A stretch of 6,167 bases of DNA from CAZVIK01 sp964627045 (GCA_964627045.1 CAZVIK010000226.1:1-6167), one strand, 5' to 3'. Shown: positions 1 through 5,442, counted from the stretch's first letter. The notes: a model not told the origin generated them from the sequence alone. Numbers and translations are program-made.

Positions 1-1733
1 TCCAGGCGGATCTCGATCTGGGCCCGCTTCTGCCTTTCGACGAGACTCTCGCCGGCTACGACCCCTCGGCCCACGCCACCGACGACCTTTTCAAGAACAA
101 GCTGGCCTTCACCATCCTTCTGAACTTTCCGCTCACCACGCTCGAAGAGAAGCTGGCCCAGGGGCCCAACTGGACCCGCCGCCAGTGGGCCGAAACGCGC
201 CTGGCCGAGCGTTTCGACCGCCGCATCCCCGCCGAAGTGAACCTCGCGGTTCGCGAAGCGGGCGCGCGCGCCGAGCAGTACATCTCCAGCTACAACATCT
301 GGATGCACCACCTCACCGGCGAGAGCGGGCAACGCCTGTTTCCGGCCGGCATGCGTCTGCTCTCCCACTGGAACCTTCGCGACCAACTCAAAGCCGACTA
401 CGCCGAGAAAGACGGACTGCCCCGGCAGCGTATGATCGCGCAGGTGATGGAACACATCGTCCGGCAGACCATCCCCAAGGACGTCATCGACAACCCGCTC
501 GTGGATTGGGACCCCGCGACGAACGCCGTCCGCGTCTCCGGCGTCAAGGACAGCGACCGCGCACCCTCGGCCGTCCTTTCCCCTACCAACGCCGCCGAGC
601 CCGACACGCGCTACGCAACGCTACTAGGCGTATTCCGTGCTCTGAAGCGCATCGACCCTTACTCTCCGTCGGCGCCCACACACAGCGCGCGCCGCTTCAA
701 CGAAGACCGCGAACTCCCTGAGGAGCGCGTCAAGAAGATGTTCGAAGACGTGCTGACCTCGCCGGTGGCGCCGCAGGTGGCCGCTTTGATCGAAAAGCGG
801 CTCGGGCGTCCGCTGGAGCCCTTCGACATCTGGTACAACGGTTTCAAACCTCGCGGCAAGTACACCGAATCGCAACTCGACGAGATCACGCGGAAGAAGT
901 ACCCCGGCGCGGCGGCCTACCGCCAGGATATGCCGCGCATGTTCCAGTGGCTCGGCTTCTCGCCGGAGCGCGCGAAATACCTGGCCGCCAACATCGTCGT
1001 CGAACCGGCGCGCGGTTCGGGCCACGCCGCCGGAGCGCTCATGCGGGAAGCCCCGGCGCGGCTGCGCACGCGGGTCGGCGCCGGCGGCATGGACTACAAG
1101 GGCTACAACATCGCGGTCCACGAGATGGGCCACAACGTCGAGCAGACGTTCTCCTTGAAGGACGTGGACTATTACTCGATGACCGGCGTGCCCAACACCG
1201 CGTTCACCGAGGCCGTCGCCTTCGTCTTCCAGGCCAACGATCTGGGCTTGCTCGGCCTCGCTAGCGCCGCCCCGGGCGACGAGGCCCTGACGGTTCTAAA
1301 CGACTACTGGGCCACCTTTGAAATCGCCGGAGTCGCCCTGGTGGACATGGCCGTGTGGCACTGGATGTATGATCATCCCGACGCCACGCCCGCCCAGTTG
1401 AAGGCCGCCGTGCTTCAGATCGCCGCCGATACCTGGAACCTCTACTACGCACCGGTGTTCAAGAAGCGCGACGTGGTGCTTCTCGGCATCTATTCGCACA
1501 TGATCGATTCGCAACTCTACCTGCCCGACTACCCCATCGGCCATCTGATCGCGCATCAATTGGAAGAGCACATGAAGAAGGCGGGCAAGATCGGCCCCGA
1601 GGTGGAGCGCGTCACCCGCCAGGGCCGCTTGACGCCGGATCTATGGATGAAAGGCGCCACCGGCTCTCCGGTCGGCCCGGAAGCGCTGCTGGCCGCTGCC
1701 GAAAGGGCATTGAAAGAGGTGGAGGGAAAGTGA
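1..1733 (+). CDS. M3-like zinc metallopeptidase, 5' end outside window
   Basis: The reading frame whose codons begin at position 3 is open from the window edge to the TGA at 1731-1733, giving about 576 residues. The GTG at 237 is internal: the upstream codons translate to ordinary protein that continues smoothly into it, so the true start is before the window. The key motif is HEMGH, encoded at 1119-1133. A Glu in the context FTEAVAF (codon 1209-1211) lies 26 residues after the second His. HExxH plus a distal Glu at this spacing is the gluzincin zinc site, and it is close to the spacing in M3 oligopeptidases. The mainly helical, charged composition also suits an M3/M2-type fold. Expected role is zinc-dependent peptide hydrolysis. 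Localisation cannot be judged because the N-terminus is missing. The exact family is uncertain: the surrounding sequence is not the classic M3 HEFGHxxH form. The last 27 codons are duplicated at 2607-2687. Confidence 0.75.
   Translation, partial: QADLDLGPLLPFDETLAGYDPSAHATDDLFKNKLAFTILLNFPLTTLEEKLAQGPNWTRRQWAETRLAERFDRRIPAEVNLAVREAGARAEQYISSYNIWMHHLTGESGQRLFPAGMRLLSHWNLRDQLKADYAEKDGLPRQRMIAQVMEHIVRQTIPKDVIDNPLVDWDPATNAVRVSGVKDSDRAPSAVLSPTNAAEPDTRYATLLGVFRALKRIDPYSPSAPTHSARRFNEDRELPEERVKKMFEDVLTSPVAPQVAALIEKRLGRPLEPFDIWYNGFKPRGKYTESQLDEITRKKYPGAAAYRQDMPRMFQWLGFSPERAKYLAANIVVEPARGSGHAAGALMREAPARLRTRVGAGGMDYKGYNIAVHEMGHNVEQTFSLKDVDYYSMTGVPNTAFTEAVAFVFQANDLGLLGLASAAPGDEALTVLNDYWATFEIAGVALVDMAVWHWMYDHPDATPAQLKAAVLQIAADTWNLYYAPVFKKRDVVLLGIYSHMIDSQLYLPDYPIGHLIAHQLEEHMKKAGKIGPEVERVTRQGRLTPDLWMKGATGSPVGPEALLAAAERALKEVEGK
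1653..1733 (+). repeat. Direct repeat A1: 3' end of the peptidase gene
   Basis: This copy is the natural end of the metallopeptidase gene. Its first 44 bases (1653-1696) match 2607-2650 without a mismatch. The remaining 37 bases match 2651-2687 at 24 of 37 positions, with no gap and with the stop codon in the same place. Upstream of 1653 the two loci show no similarity, so there is a sharp left boundary. The offset between copies is 954 bp. Confidence 0.85.
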
Positions 1734-1738
1734 TTGGC

Positions 1739-1757
1739 GAATGGCGGGCGCGAAAGG
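1739..1757 (+). repeat. Direct repeat B1, 19 bp, left flank of hepT-mntA
   Basis: The 19 bases agree with 2482-2500 at 18 positions; the only difference is C at 1745 against T at 2488. The copy lies 6 bp after the peptidase stop and 42 bp beyond the hepT stop. Read on the minus strand, the shared core ends CTTTCGCGCCC followed by GCCA here and ACCA in the other copy. This resembles the acceptor end of a tRNA gene, but no tRNA body is present. Confidence 0.6.
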
Positions 1758-1774
1758 GCTTGAAGTTGTGAACT

Positions 1775-1797
1775 CCTGGGCGTGAAGCAGGCCCGGG
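1775..1797. terminator. Hairpin between convergent peptidase and hepT genes
   Basis: CCTGGGC (1775-1781) can pair with GCCCGGG (1791-1797) through a 9-nt loop, with one G-U wobble. It sits 2 bp past the hepT stop and 41 bp past the peptidase stop, where a shared bidirectional terminator would be expected. Neither strand has a clear T-run after the stem, so intrinsic termination is only a possibility. Confidence 0.35.
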
Positions 1798-1799
1798 AT

Positions 1800-2144
1800 T
1801 TAGTCGGCTTGCGCCAACGAAGCCCGGATCGCCTTCACCTGCGCCTGAAGGGTGGGTAGATCGAGCTGTACGATATCCCATACCCGCCGCAGGTTGATGC
1901 CCAGGTAGTCGTGAACCAGCACATTCCTGAAGCCGGCAACGCCGCGCCAATCGACTTCCGGATGGCCGGCCTTCACACTCGGGTCGAGCCGGCCGGCCGA
2001 CTCGGTCAGGATCTGGAGGTTCCGCAGGACTGCGTCCTGAGTGATGTGGCTTGCGAAGAAGGCAGCCTCGCCGTCTGAGCAGTACTCGCCGATCCGATCG
2101 ATGCACTCGAGGATGTGCTCAACGTAAAGGCGGTCGTCCTTCAC
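1800..2144 (-). CDS. hepT: HepT-like HEPN RNase toxin (DUF86)
   Basis: This is a 114-residue protein with a GTG start at 2144 and a TAA stop. The start overlaps the mntA stop in a GTGA arrangement, indicating translational coupling. The HEPN signature is intact: R73-N-V-L-V-H78-D-Y80 fits RX4HXY, followed by the usual hydrophobic/Gly segment and a C-terminal helix. Length and all-helical character fit the DUF86/HepT family. In characterised MntA-HepT systems HepT dimers act as ribonucleases, and the partner nucleotidyltransferase silences them by attaching AMP to the Tyr of this motif; Y80 would be the target here. The protein is expected to be cytoplasmic. The Arg, His and Tyr are all present, so the toxin looks active rather than decayed. 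The RNA target and the biological trigger, such as phage infection or stress, cannot be read from the sequence. Confidence 0.88.
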   Translation of the reverse strand: MKDDRLYVEHILECIDRIGEYCSDGEAAFFASHITQDAVLRNLQILTESAGRLDPSVKAGHPEVDWRGVAGFRNVLVHDYLGINLRRVWDIVQLDLPTLQAQVKAIRASLAQAD

Positions 2145-2431
2145 AGCGGCACGGCCTCCCGCAGCACGCGATCCCGAATCGTCCAGTGCAGTCCGCTCTC
2201 CTCCACCACGTCCACGCGCCGGTCCAACGCGTCTTCCATATCGGCCAGGAAGCCCCCTGGGAAAAACGGCGTCCGTGTCTCACCTGCGTCGATTAGCAGG
2301 TCCAGGTCGCTATCCTCTCGCGCCTCGCCCCTGGCAAAAGAGCCGAACACGCGGATCCCCGTCACGCCATGCCGCCGGGCGATTTCGAAGATCGCGGCAC
2401 GCTTCTGAGCGCGCAACTGATCGAGCGTCAT
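2141..2431 (-). CDS. mntA: MntA-like minimal nucleotidyltransferase antitoxin
   Basis: This 96-residue protein starts at an ATG (2431) preceded by a good Shine-Dalgarno GAGAGGA and ends at the TGA that overlaps the hepT start. It has the polymerase-beta-like signature GSX10DXD: G30-S31 and D42-L-D44 in the context GSFARGEAREDSDLD. A third acidic residue is likely D74 in RRVDVV. All catalytic acids are therefore present. The short single-domain length is typical of MNT proteins, which lack the extra substrate domains of kanamycin-type nucleotidyltransferases. The known role in this family is transfer of AMP from ATP onto the HEPN toxin tyrosine, neutralising it. Antitoxin first and toxin second, with a 4-nt overlap, is a common order for the pair. 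The module stands alone on the minus strand, separated from the next upstream gene by 292 bp that include duplicated peptidase sequence. Confidence 0.9.
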   Translation of the reverse strand: MTLDQLRAQKRAAIFEIARRHGVTGIRVFGSFARGEAREDSDLDLLIDAGETRTPFFPGGFLADMEDALDRRVDVVEESGLHWTIRDRVLREAVPL

Positions 2432-2434
2432 GAA

Positions 2435-2453
2435 TCCTCTCGAAGAAATGATA
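2435..2453 (-). promoter_or_regulatory. Candidate -10 box and RBS of mntA-hepT
   Basis: On the minus strand TATCAT (2453-2448) resembles a -10 hexamer and is followed by GAGAGGA (2441-2435), a strong ribosome-binding site 3 nt before the ATG at 2431. Transcription would then begin about at the RBS, giving a very short leader. No convincing -35 box lies 16-18 bp upstream, so the promoter call is weak. The RBS supports the chosen start well. Confidence 0.4.
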
Positions 2454-2481
2454 CCAGGGGCCGTTCAGGAGCGGAGTGCCG

Positions 2482-2500
2482 GAATGGTGGGCGCGAAAGG
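2482..2500 (+). repeat. Direct repeat B2, 19 bp, right flank of hepT-mntA
   Basis: This is the partner of the copy at 1739-1757 (18 of 19 identical), in the same orientation and 743 bp apart. It lies 51 bp upstream of the mntA start. On the minus strand this copy reads CTTTCGCGCCCACCATTCC, ending in an ACCA that looks like a tRNA 3' end. The bases on its 5' side do not form a T-arm. Confidence 0.6.
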
Positions 2501-2525
2501 CCTCCAGCCTGCCCGTGCTCCCAGA

Positions 2526-2556
2526 CTGCGGAAGTGCCCTGACTCGACTTCCGCGG
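2526..2556. repeat. Inverted repeat in the mntA upstream spacer
   Basis: GCGGAAGT (2528-2535) is perfectly complementary to ACTTCCGC (2547-2554), and a G-U and a C-G pair can extend the stem to 2526/2556. The loop is 11 nt. It lies between the stop of the Tat-leader barrel gene and mntA, both on the minus strand. It could insulate the two units, but no T-run follows. Apart from this hairpin, repeat B2 and the stranded peptidase end, I see nothing else in the 2432-2723 spacer. Confidence 0.35.
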
Positions 2557-2606
2557 CCCCCGTCGCCGTTCCCGCGCCGGGGGCGATTTGCGGAGTGGTG
2601 TGTCTG

Positions 2607-2687
2607 GGCGCCACCGGCTCTCCGGTCGGCCCGGAAGCGCTGCTGGCCGCAACCGGAAGGGCGTTGGCGGAGGTTGCCGGCAAGTAG
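2607..2687 (+). pseudogene. Stranded duplicate of the peptidase C-terminus (repeat A2)
   Basis: Read in the plus frame this segment encodes a 26-residue tail beginning GATGSPVGPEALLAA and ending at TAG (2685-2687). It aligns without gaps to the end of the metallopeptidase at 1653-1733. Most differences after the 44-bp identical core still give a plausible peptidase tail (ERALKEVEGK against GRALAEVAGK). That suggests it came from a functional homologue and not from a recent exact copy. Upstream of 2607 the frame stays open to an ATG at 2430 that overlaps the mntA start. That stretch shows no peptidase similarity and no credible RBS, so I treat the segment as a remnant and not as an 85-residue gene. 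Confidence 0.7.
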
Positions 2688-2723
2688 GCCCGGCGCGCGG
2701 GCGGCTCGCATCCCGCCTGCCGC

Positions 2724-3689
2724 TCAGGAGGCCGCAGCGCCGTAGCGCATCGTCCAGTAGGCGTTCTCCTTCGCCTCGTCCTTGAGGCGCGGGAACAGGC
2801 CCACGAACACGCCGTCGCTGGGCTTGATGCTCTGAAACGCCTGCTTGAAGGCCTGTTCCGGGCTGCTCACGCGCCCGGCGGCCAGGATCTTGAACGCGAA
2901 GCACGTCTTGCGGGTCTCGCGCATGAATTTATACATGCGCGCCGGGTCGTCCTGAAGATAGACTTCGCCCGGCATCTCGGGCAATTCCCCGCCCAGCAAT
3001 TTGCGAAGCTCCTCGGGCGTCCGTCGCCGGTTGTAGACGCTTCCGGCGTAGAAATCGACGTCCCACCCCTCGTCCTCCACCCTGGCGAGCACCTCCGGCA
3101 TGTGGCTCCCCACGCCGACCAGCACGCCCTGCTGCCGCGCCTTCTTGCAATACTCCTTGACTGGTTCCAGATTGCCGGCGCGGTAGGCGTTGTCGGTGTT
3201 TTCCCCGTGGTGGTAGATGGCCAGCGGTTTCACCGACGCCACGATCTCCGCCGGATCGATGTTTCCCTGGCAGATCAGGTGCATCTTGCCGCCCTCGGCC
3301 ACGAACCGCTCGTAATCGGCGAGACCGCGCCCCTGTTGCAGGTAGTTGAACGCGTTAATCCCGAGCTGGCTGCAACGTGCCAGGAGTTCGATCACCTTGG
3401 ACGGGGTGAAGTAGTCGCGCATCACGGCGCCTAGAATCTGGTTGAAGTGCGCGTAACCGTACAGCGTGTTGCACCCCACCACCAGCCGACTGATTTCGGC
3501 GTTACCAAACTTCACCCTGGGCACTTGGATGCTGGAATCGGGCACGCCGTCGGCAGGACTGCCCCCCCGGCCCGGCGGCTTGGCCGAATCCGGAAGAGGC
3601 TGCTGCCCCTGCATCGGGCCTGAACCCGCGGCGAGTCCGGCCGCCATGCCCGTCGTCGCCTGGAGAAACACCCGTCTGGTGTCCGACAT
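2724..3689 (-). CDS. Tat-leader aldo/keto-reductase-like TIM-barrel protein
   Basis: This 321-residue protein starts at the ATG at 3689. The start is chosen because it opens directly with a twin-arginine leader (TRRVFLQ, residues 4-10, then an Ala/Gly-rich stretch) and has AAAGGA 11 nt upstream. The longer open frame back to 4019 is spurious. A Pro/Gly-rich linker (about 25-53) precedes the barrel. The opening VKFGNAEISRLVVGCN (59-74) and the C-terminal FKILAAGR...SPEQAF (from about 266) resemble the first and last strands of aldo/keto reductases. The usual AKR tetrad appears mostly lost: the Asp/Tyr segment reads GINAFNYLQQGRG (110-122) and the strand that normally carries Lys reads MHLICQGN. 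A His pair is kept at YHHG (159-162). Dehydrogenase activity is therefore doubtful, and an exported or envelope-associated sugar-processing or binding role is a guess. It is divergent from the URO-D-like gene at 3938. Confidence 0.75.
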   Translation of the reverse strand: MSDTRRVFLQATTGMAAGLAAGSGPMQGQQPLPDSAKPPGRGGSPADGVPDSSIQVPRVKFGNAEISRLVVGCNTLYGYAHFNQILGAVMRDYFTPSKVIELLARCSQLGINAFNYLQQGRGLADYERFVAEGGKMHLICQGNIDPAEIVASVKPLAIYHHGENTDNAYRAGNLEPVKEYCKKARQQGVLVGVGSHMPEVLARVEDEGWDVDFYAGSVYNRRRTPEELRKLLGGELPEMPGEVYLQDDPARMYKFMRETRKTCFAFKILAAGRVSSPEQAFKQAFQSIKPSDGVFVGLFPRLKDEAKENAYWTMRYGAAAS

Positions 3690-3700
3690 CGCCGGTGGCT

Positions 3701-3726
3701 TCCTTTCGCGGACAGGAGAACCTGTC
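3701..3726 (-). promoter_or_regulatory. RBS and inverted repeat in the Tat-barrel leader
   Basis: On the minus strand AAAGGA (3706-3701) is the ribosome-binding site for the start at 3689. Just upstream, GACAGG (3711-3716) and CCTGTC (3721-3726) form a perfect 6-bp inverted repeat around a 4-nt centre. The position suits an operator for a dimeric repressor or a small leader hairpin. No firm -10/-35 pair was found. The rest of the divergent region up to 3937 is GC-rich, with one T-run at 3873-3879 and no open frame I would support. Confidence 0.4.
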
Positions 3727-3925
3727 TCTGCCGGCCGCGCCGAGGGCCGGACTACGGAAAGCCTATCACCACCCTCGCGCCGCCACAAGGCGATCCCCCG
3801 CCCTCCACAGGCCAGCCGGTGAGCGCCCGCCCGGCGCGTCAGCCTGGCTCGGCTTCCATTTCGACCGGCGTTGTTTTTTACGTGCCAGAGGCCGCTGTGG
3901 AGTGGTGTCCCAGTTCCCGCGGGCT

Positions 3926-3931
3926 TATCCT
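3926..3931 (+). promoter_or_regulatory. Possible -10 box close to the URO-D-like start
   Basis: TATCCT fits the TANNNT pattern and ends 6 nt before the ATG at 3938. No Shine-Dalgarno sequence precedes that ATG, so a leaderless or nearly leaderless transcript is possible. There is no recognisable -35 element at 16-18 bp. Confidence 0.25.
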
Positions 3932-3937
3932 GGCTAC

Positions 3938-4975
3938 ATGAACAGACGGGCGTTCGTACAACTCTCCTCTCTCGGCGGTGGCGCCGCGATGGCCGGCAGG
4001 TCCCCTCTGGGCGCCGCACCCAGCCGAGGTCCGGCCAACAAGCGGGAGCGCATGCTCCAGTGGCTCGCGGGCAAGACCGACCCCAACTACACTCCGGCCG
4101 CCTTTTTCCTCCATTTCGCTCCGCAGTACAGAACCGGCTCCGCCGCGGCCAGCCGTCACCTGGAGTACTTCCGGCATACGGACATGGACTTCGTGAAGAT
4201 CCAGTTTGAGCAGACCTACGAACGTCAGGAGTTCCTCAAGACCCCCTCGGACTGGGCCAAACTGACGCTCCGCAAAATCGACTTCTACGAGCCGCTTCTC
4301 GAAGCCGTGCGCGAACTGGTCAAATCCGCCAAGAAAGACGCATTGGTCCTCATGACGTTGTACTCCCCCTTCATGAGCGCCGGCCAGTGCGCCACGGAGC
4401 CCGTCCTGATCCGCCACCTGGAAGAGAACCCCGCCGCCGTCCGTCGCGGCCTGGAGATTCTCTCCGAGAGCCAGCTCATCTTCGTTCGCGCCTGCATACA
4501 GGCCGGAGTGGACGGTTTCTACATGTCCACGCAGGGTTCCGAAGCCGGCCGGTTTGCCAACCCGCGGATCTTCATGGAACACGTGAAGCCCTTCGACCTC
4601 ATCGCGATGAAGGAAGCCGTCGCGGCGTGCCCCTTCAACATCCTCCACGTGTGCGACTACGTGGCGCCTTACGCCGACTACGGCGCCGTGCGCGACTATC
4701 CCGGACAAGTGGTCAACTGCAACACCCGCCTCAAGGGACGCGAGATGTCGATGCAGGAGATCTCCACGTTTTTCGGACGGCCCTGTATGGGCGGCCTGGA
4801 CCGCCACGGCATCCTCGTGAAGGGAACACCGGCTCAGGTGGAGGCCGAAATCCAGCGGCTCGTGAAGAGCGCCCCGCGGCAGTTCATCGTCGGCGCCGAT
4901 TGCACGGTCCCGGAGGACACCGATTGGAACCGCCTGCGACACGCCATCGCGGTGGCTCACCGCGCCGGACGTTGA
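3938..4975 (+). CDS. URO-D/MtaA-like protein with Tat leader
   Basis: This 345-residue protein starts at the ATG at 3938, where a twin-arginine leader begins (NRRAFVQL, residues 2-9, then a Gly/Ala stretch to about 28). The frame is open further upstream, but that part is low-complexity and non-homologous. The body reads as a uroporphyrinogen-decarboxylase-fold barrel, with HLEYFRHTDMDFVKIQFE in the first third and a C-terminal GGLDRHGILVKGTP then GADCTVPEDT. True URO-D enzymes have an N-terminal RQAGR substrate-binding motif, which is absent here. Instead H237-V-C239 and C322 match the His-x-Cys...Cys zinc site of MtaA/MtbA/CmuA-type corrinoid methyltransferases. A methyltransferase-like role is therefore more likely than haem synthesis. 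No corrinoid protein or CoM-type partner is visible in the window. Such enzymes are normally cytoplasmic, so the Tat leader is odd. The gene is monocistronic as far as can be seen. Confidence 0.8.
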   Translation: MNRRAFVQLSSLGGGAAMAGRSPLGAAPSRGPANKRERMLQWLAGKTDPNYTPAAFFLHFAPQYRTGSAAASRHLEYFRHTDMDFVKIQFEQTYERQEFLKTPSDWAKLTLRKIDFYEPLLEAVRELVKSAKKDALVLMTLYSPFMSAGQCATEPVLIRHLEENPAAVRRGLEILSESQLIFVRACIQAGVDGFYMSTQGSEAGRFANPRIFMEHVKPFDLIAMKEAVAACPFNILHVCDYVAPYADYGAVRDYPGQVVNCNTRLKGREMSMQEISTFFGRPCMGGLDRHGILVKGTPAQVEAEIQRLVKSAPRQFIVGADCTVPEDTDWNRLRHAIAVAHRAGR

Positions 4976-5020
4976 CGCCCGGCGCCTTCCACCATGCCCG
5001 AGGATCGGGGGTCGCCCCCG
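4962..5020 (+). terminator. Two GC hairpins after the URO-D-like gene
   Basis: GCGCCGG (4962-4968) pairs with CCGGCGC (4979-4985) around the stop codon. A second perfect stem, CGGGGG/CCCCCG (5006-5011 with 5015-5020), has a 3-nt loop and starts 30 bp past the stop. Neither is followed by a T-run, so these are candidates for U-poor termination or transcript protection only. Confidence 0.35.
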
Positions 5021-5115
5021 CGATTGGCGCAGGGCCCGCCTACAGCCGCGGCGCGCGGCCGCTTCGACCCGCTCCATCCCTCAACGCCGATCGGGTTTTC
5101 GAGCGGCCACTCTGC

Positions 5116-5121
5116 TATGCT
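5116..5121 (+). promoter_or_regulatory. Possible -10 box of the small basic protein gene
   Basis: TATGCT lies 10 nt before the ATG at 5132 and resembles a -10 hexamer. A purine-rich GGGG (5123-5126) between them is the only candidate ribosome-binding site. The -35 side holds only a T-rich patch (TTTTC, 5096-5100), so this is tentative. Confidence 0.3.
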
Positions 5122-5131
5122 TGGGGCAACC

Positions 5132-5269
5132 ATGTCAGCCAAGAACGGCGACAAAGCCAGACATCACCGTTTGCGTAAGGCGAAGCTCGCCCGGAGAGTC
5201 CGAACGCGCGCCGCGAGGTACGCTGCGCCGCCGCCGAAGCCCAAGCCGGTCAAGCCTGCCGTAACCTGA
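5132..5269 (+). CDS. Small, very basic hypothetical protein (45 aa)
   Basis: The frame begins MSAKNGDKARHHRLRKAK and ends in a Pro/Lys tail (PPPKPKPVKPAVT) before the TGA at 5267-5269. By count it has 8 Arg and 7 Lys in 45 residues and one acidic residue, so it would be strongly cationic and could bind nucleic acid or ribosomes. I chose the ATG at 5132 over 4994: the extra 46 codons are Gly/Pro/Arg-rich with the look of non-coding GC-rich sequence, they cover the hairpin after the previous gene, and a -10-like box sits just before 5132. The N-terminus loosely recalls small basic conserved hypothetical proteins of Acidobacteriota, but that is memory and not a search. There is no signal peptide or membrane segment. 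A function cannot be assigned. Confidence 0.55.
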   Translation: MSAKNGDKARHHRLRKAKLARRVRTRAARYAAPPPKPKPVKPAVT

Positions 5270-5371
5270 GATTCCAGATCAACCCGGGATTGTCGCCGCG
5301 TCTTGTCGAAGGCGGGTGTGTGGAAGGCCGGATTCTGCCTGCCGGCGATGCCTCGGAAGACATGCCGGCGC

Positions 5372-5402
5372 GTGGCAGTCCGGCAGGACGCCGGACTGCC
5401 AC
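5372..5402. repeat. Perfect 13-bp-stem palindrome, terminator or REP-like
   Basis: GTGGCAGTCCGGC (5372-5384) and GCCGGACTGCCAC (5390-5402) are exact reverse complements around the 5-nt loop AGGAC. The element lies between two convergent genes, 102 bp past the small basic protein and 40 bp past the esterase stop. It could serve both strands as a terminator, although neither side has a T-run. Its form also fits an intergenic repetitive extragenic palindrome. A weaker inverted repeat, CATGGGT/ACCCATG (5402-5408 and 5429-5435), adjoins it. The rest of 5270-5442 shows only short GCCGGC-type repeats. Confidence 0.65.
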
Positions 5403-5442
5403 ATGGGTCACCCCAAAGAAACTCCGAAACCCATGACCCGTC

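Noticed and set aside
185..721. Plus-strand frame overlapping the peptidase gene
   Set aside because: Its Arg/Pro-rich translation is a frame shadow of the peptidase.
237..1733. GTG at 237 as the peptidase start
   Set aside because: The same frame is open to the window edge and encodes protein-like sequence before 237, so the gene is cut by the window.
1739..1790. tRNA gene on the minus strand
   Set aside because: Only an acceptor-like end and a T-loop-like heptamer are present. The T-stem does not pair and no anticodon arm or 5' half exists.
2430..2687. An 85-residue plus-strand gene
   Set aside because: Only the last 26 codons resemble anything, and they duplicate the peptidase tail. The ATG overlaps the mntA start on the other strand and there is no RBS.
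3695..3937. N-terminal extension of the URO-D-like protein to 3695
   Set aside because: The extra sequence is compositionally biased, covers the divergent promoter region and would bury the twin-arginine leader.
3690..4019. N-terminal extension of the minus-strand Tat barrel to 4019
   Set aside because: It would put the Tat leader in mid-protein and overlap the divergent gene. The ATG at 3689 has an RBS and begins at the leader.
3878..5077. Long 399-codon minus-strand frame
   Set aside because: It is antisense to the URO-D-like gene, a common shadow in GC-rich DNA, and its His/Arg/Gly-rich translation matches no fold.
4994..5131. N-terminal extension of the small basic protein
   Set aside because: The extension covers a hairpin and GC-rich non-coding-like sequence and lacks an RBS; the ATG at 5132 fits better.
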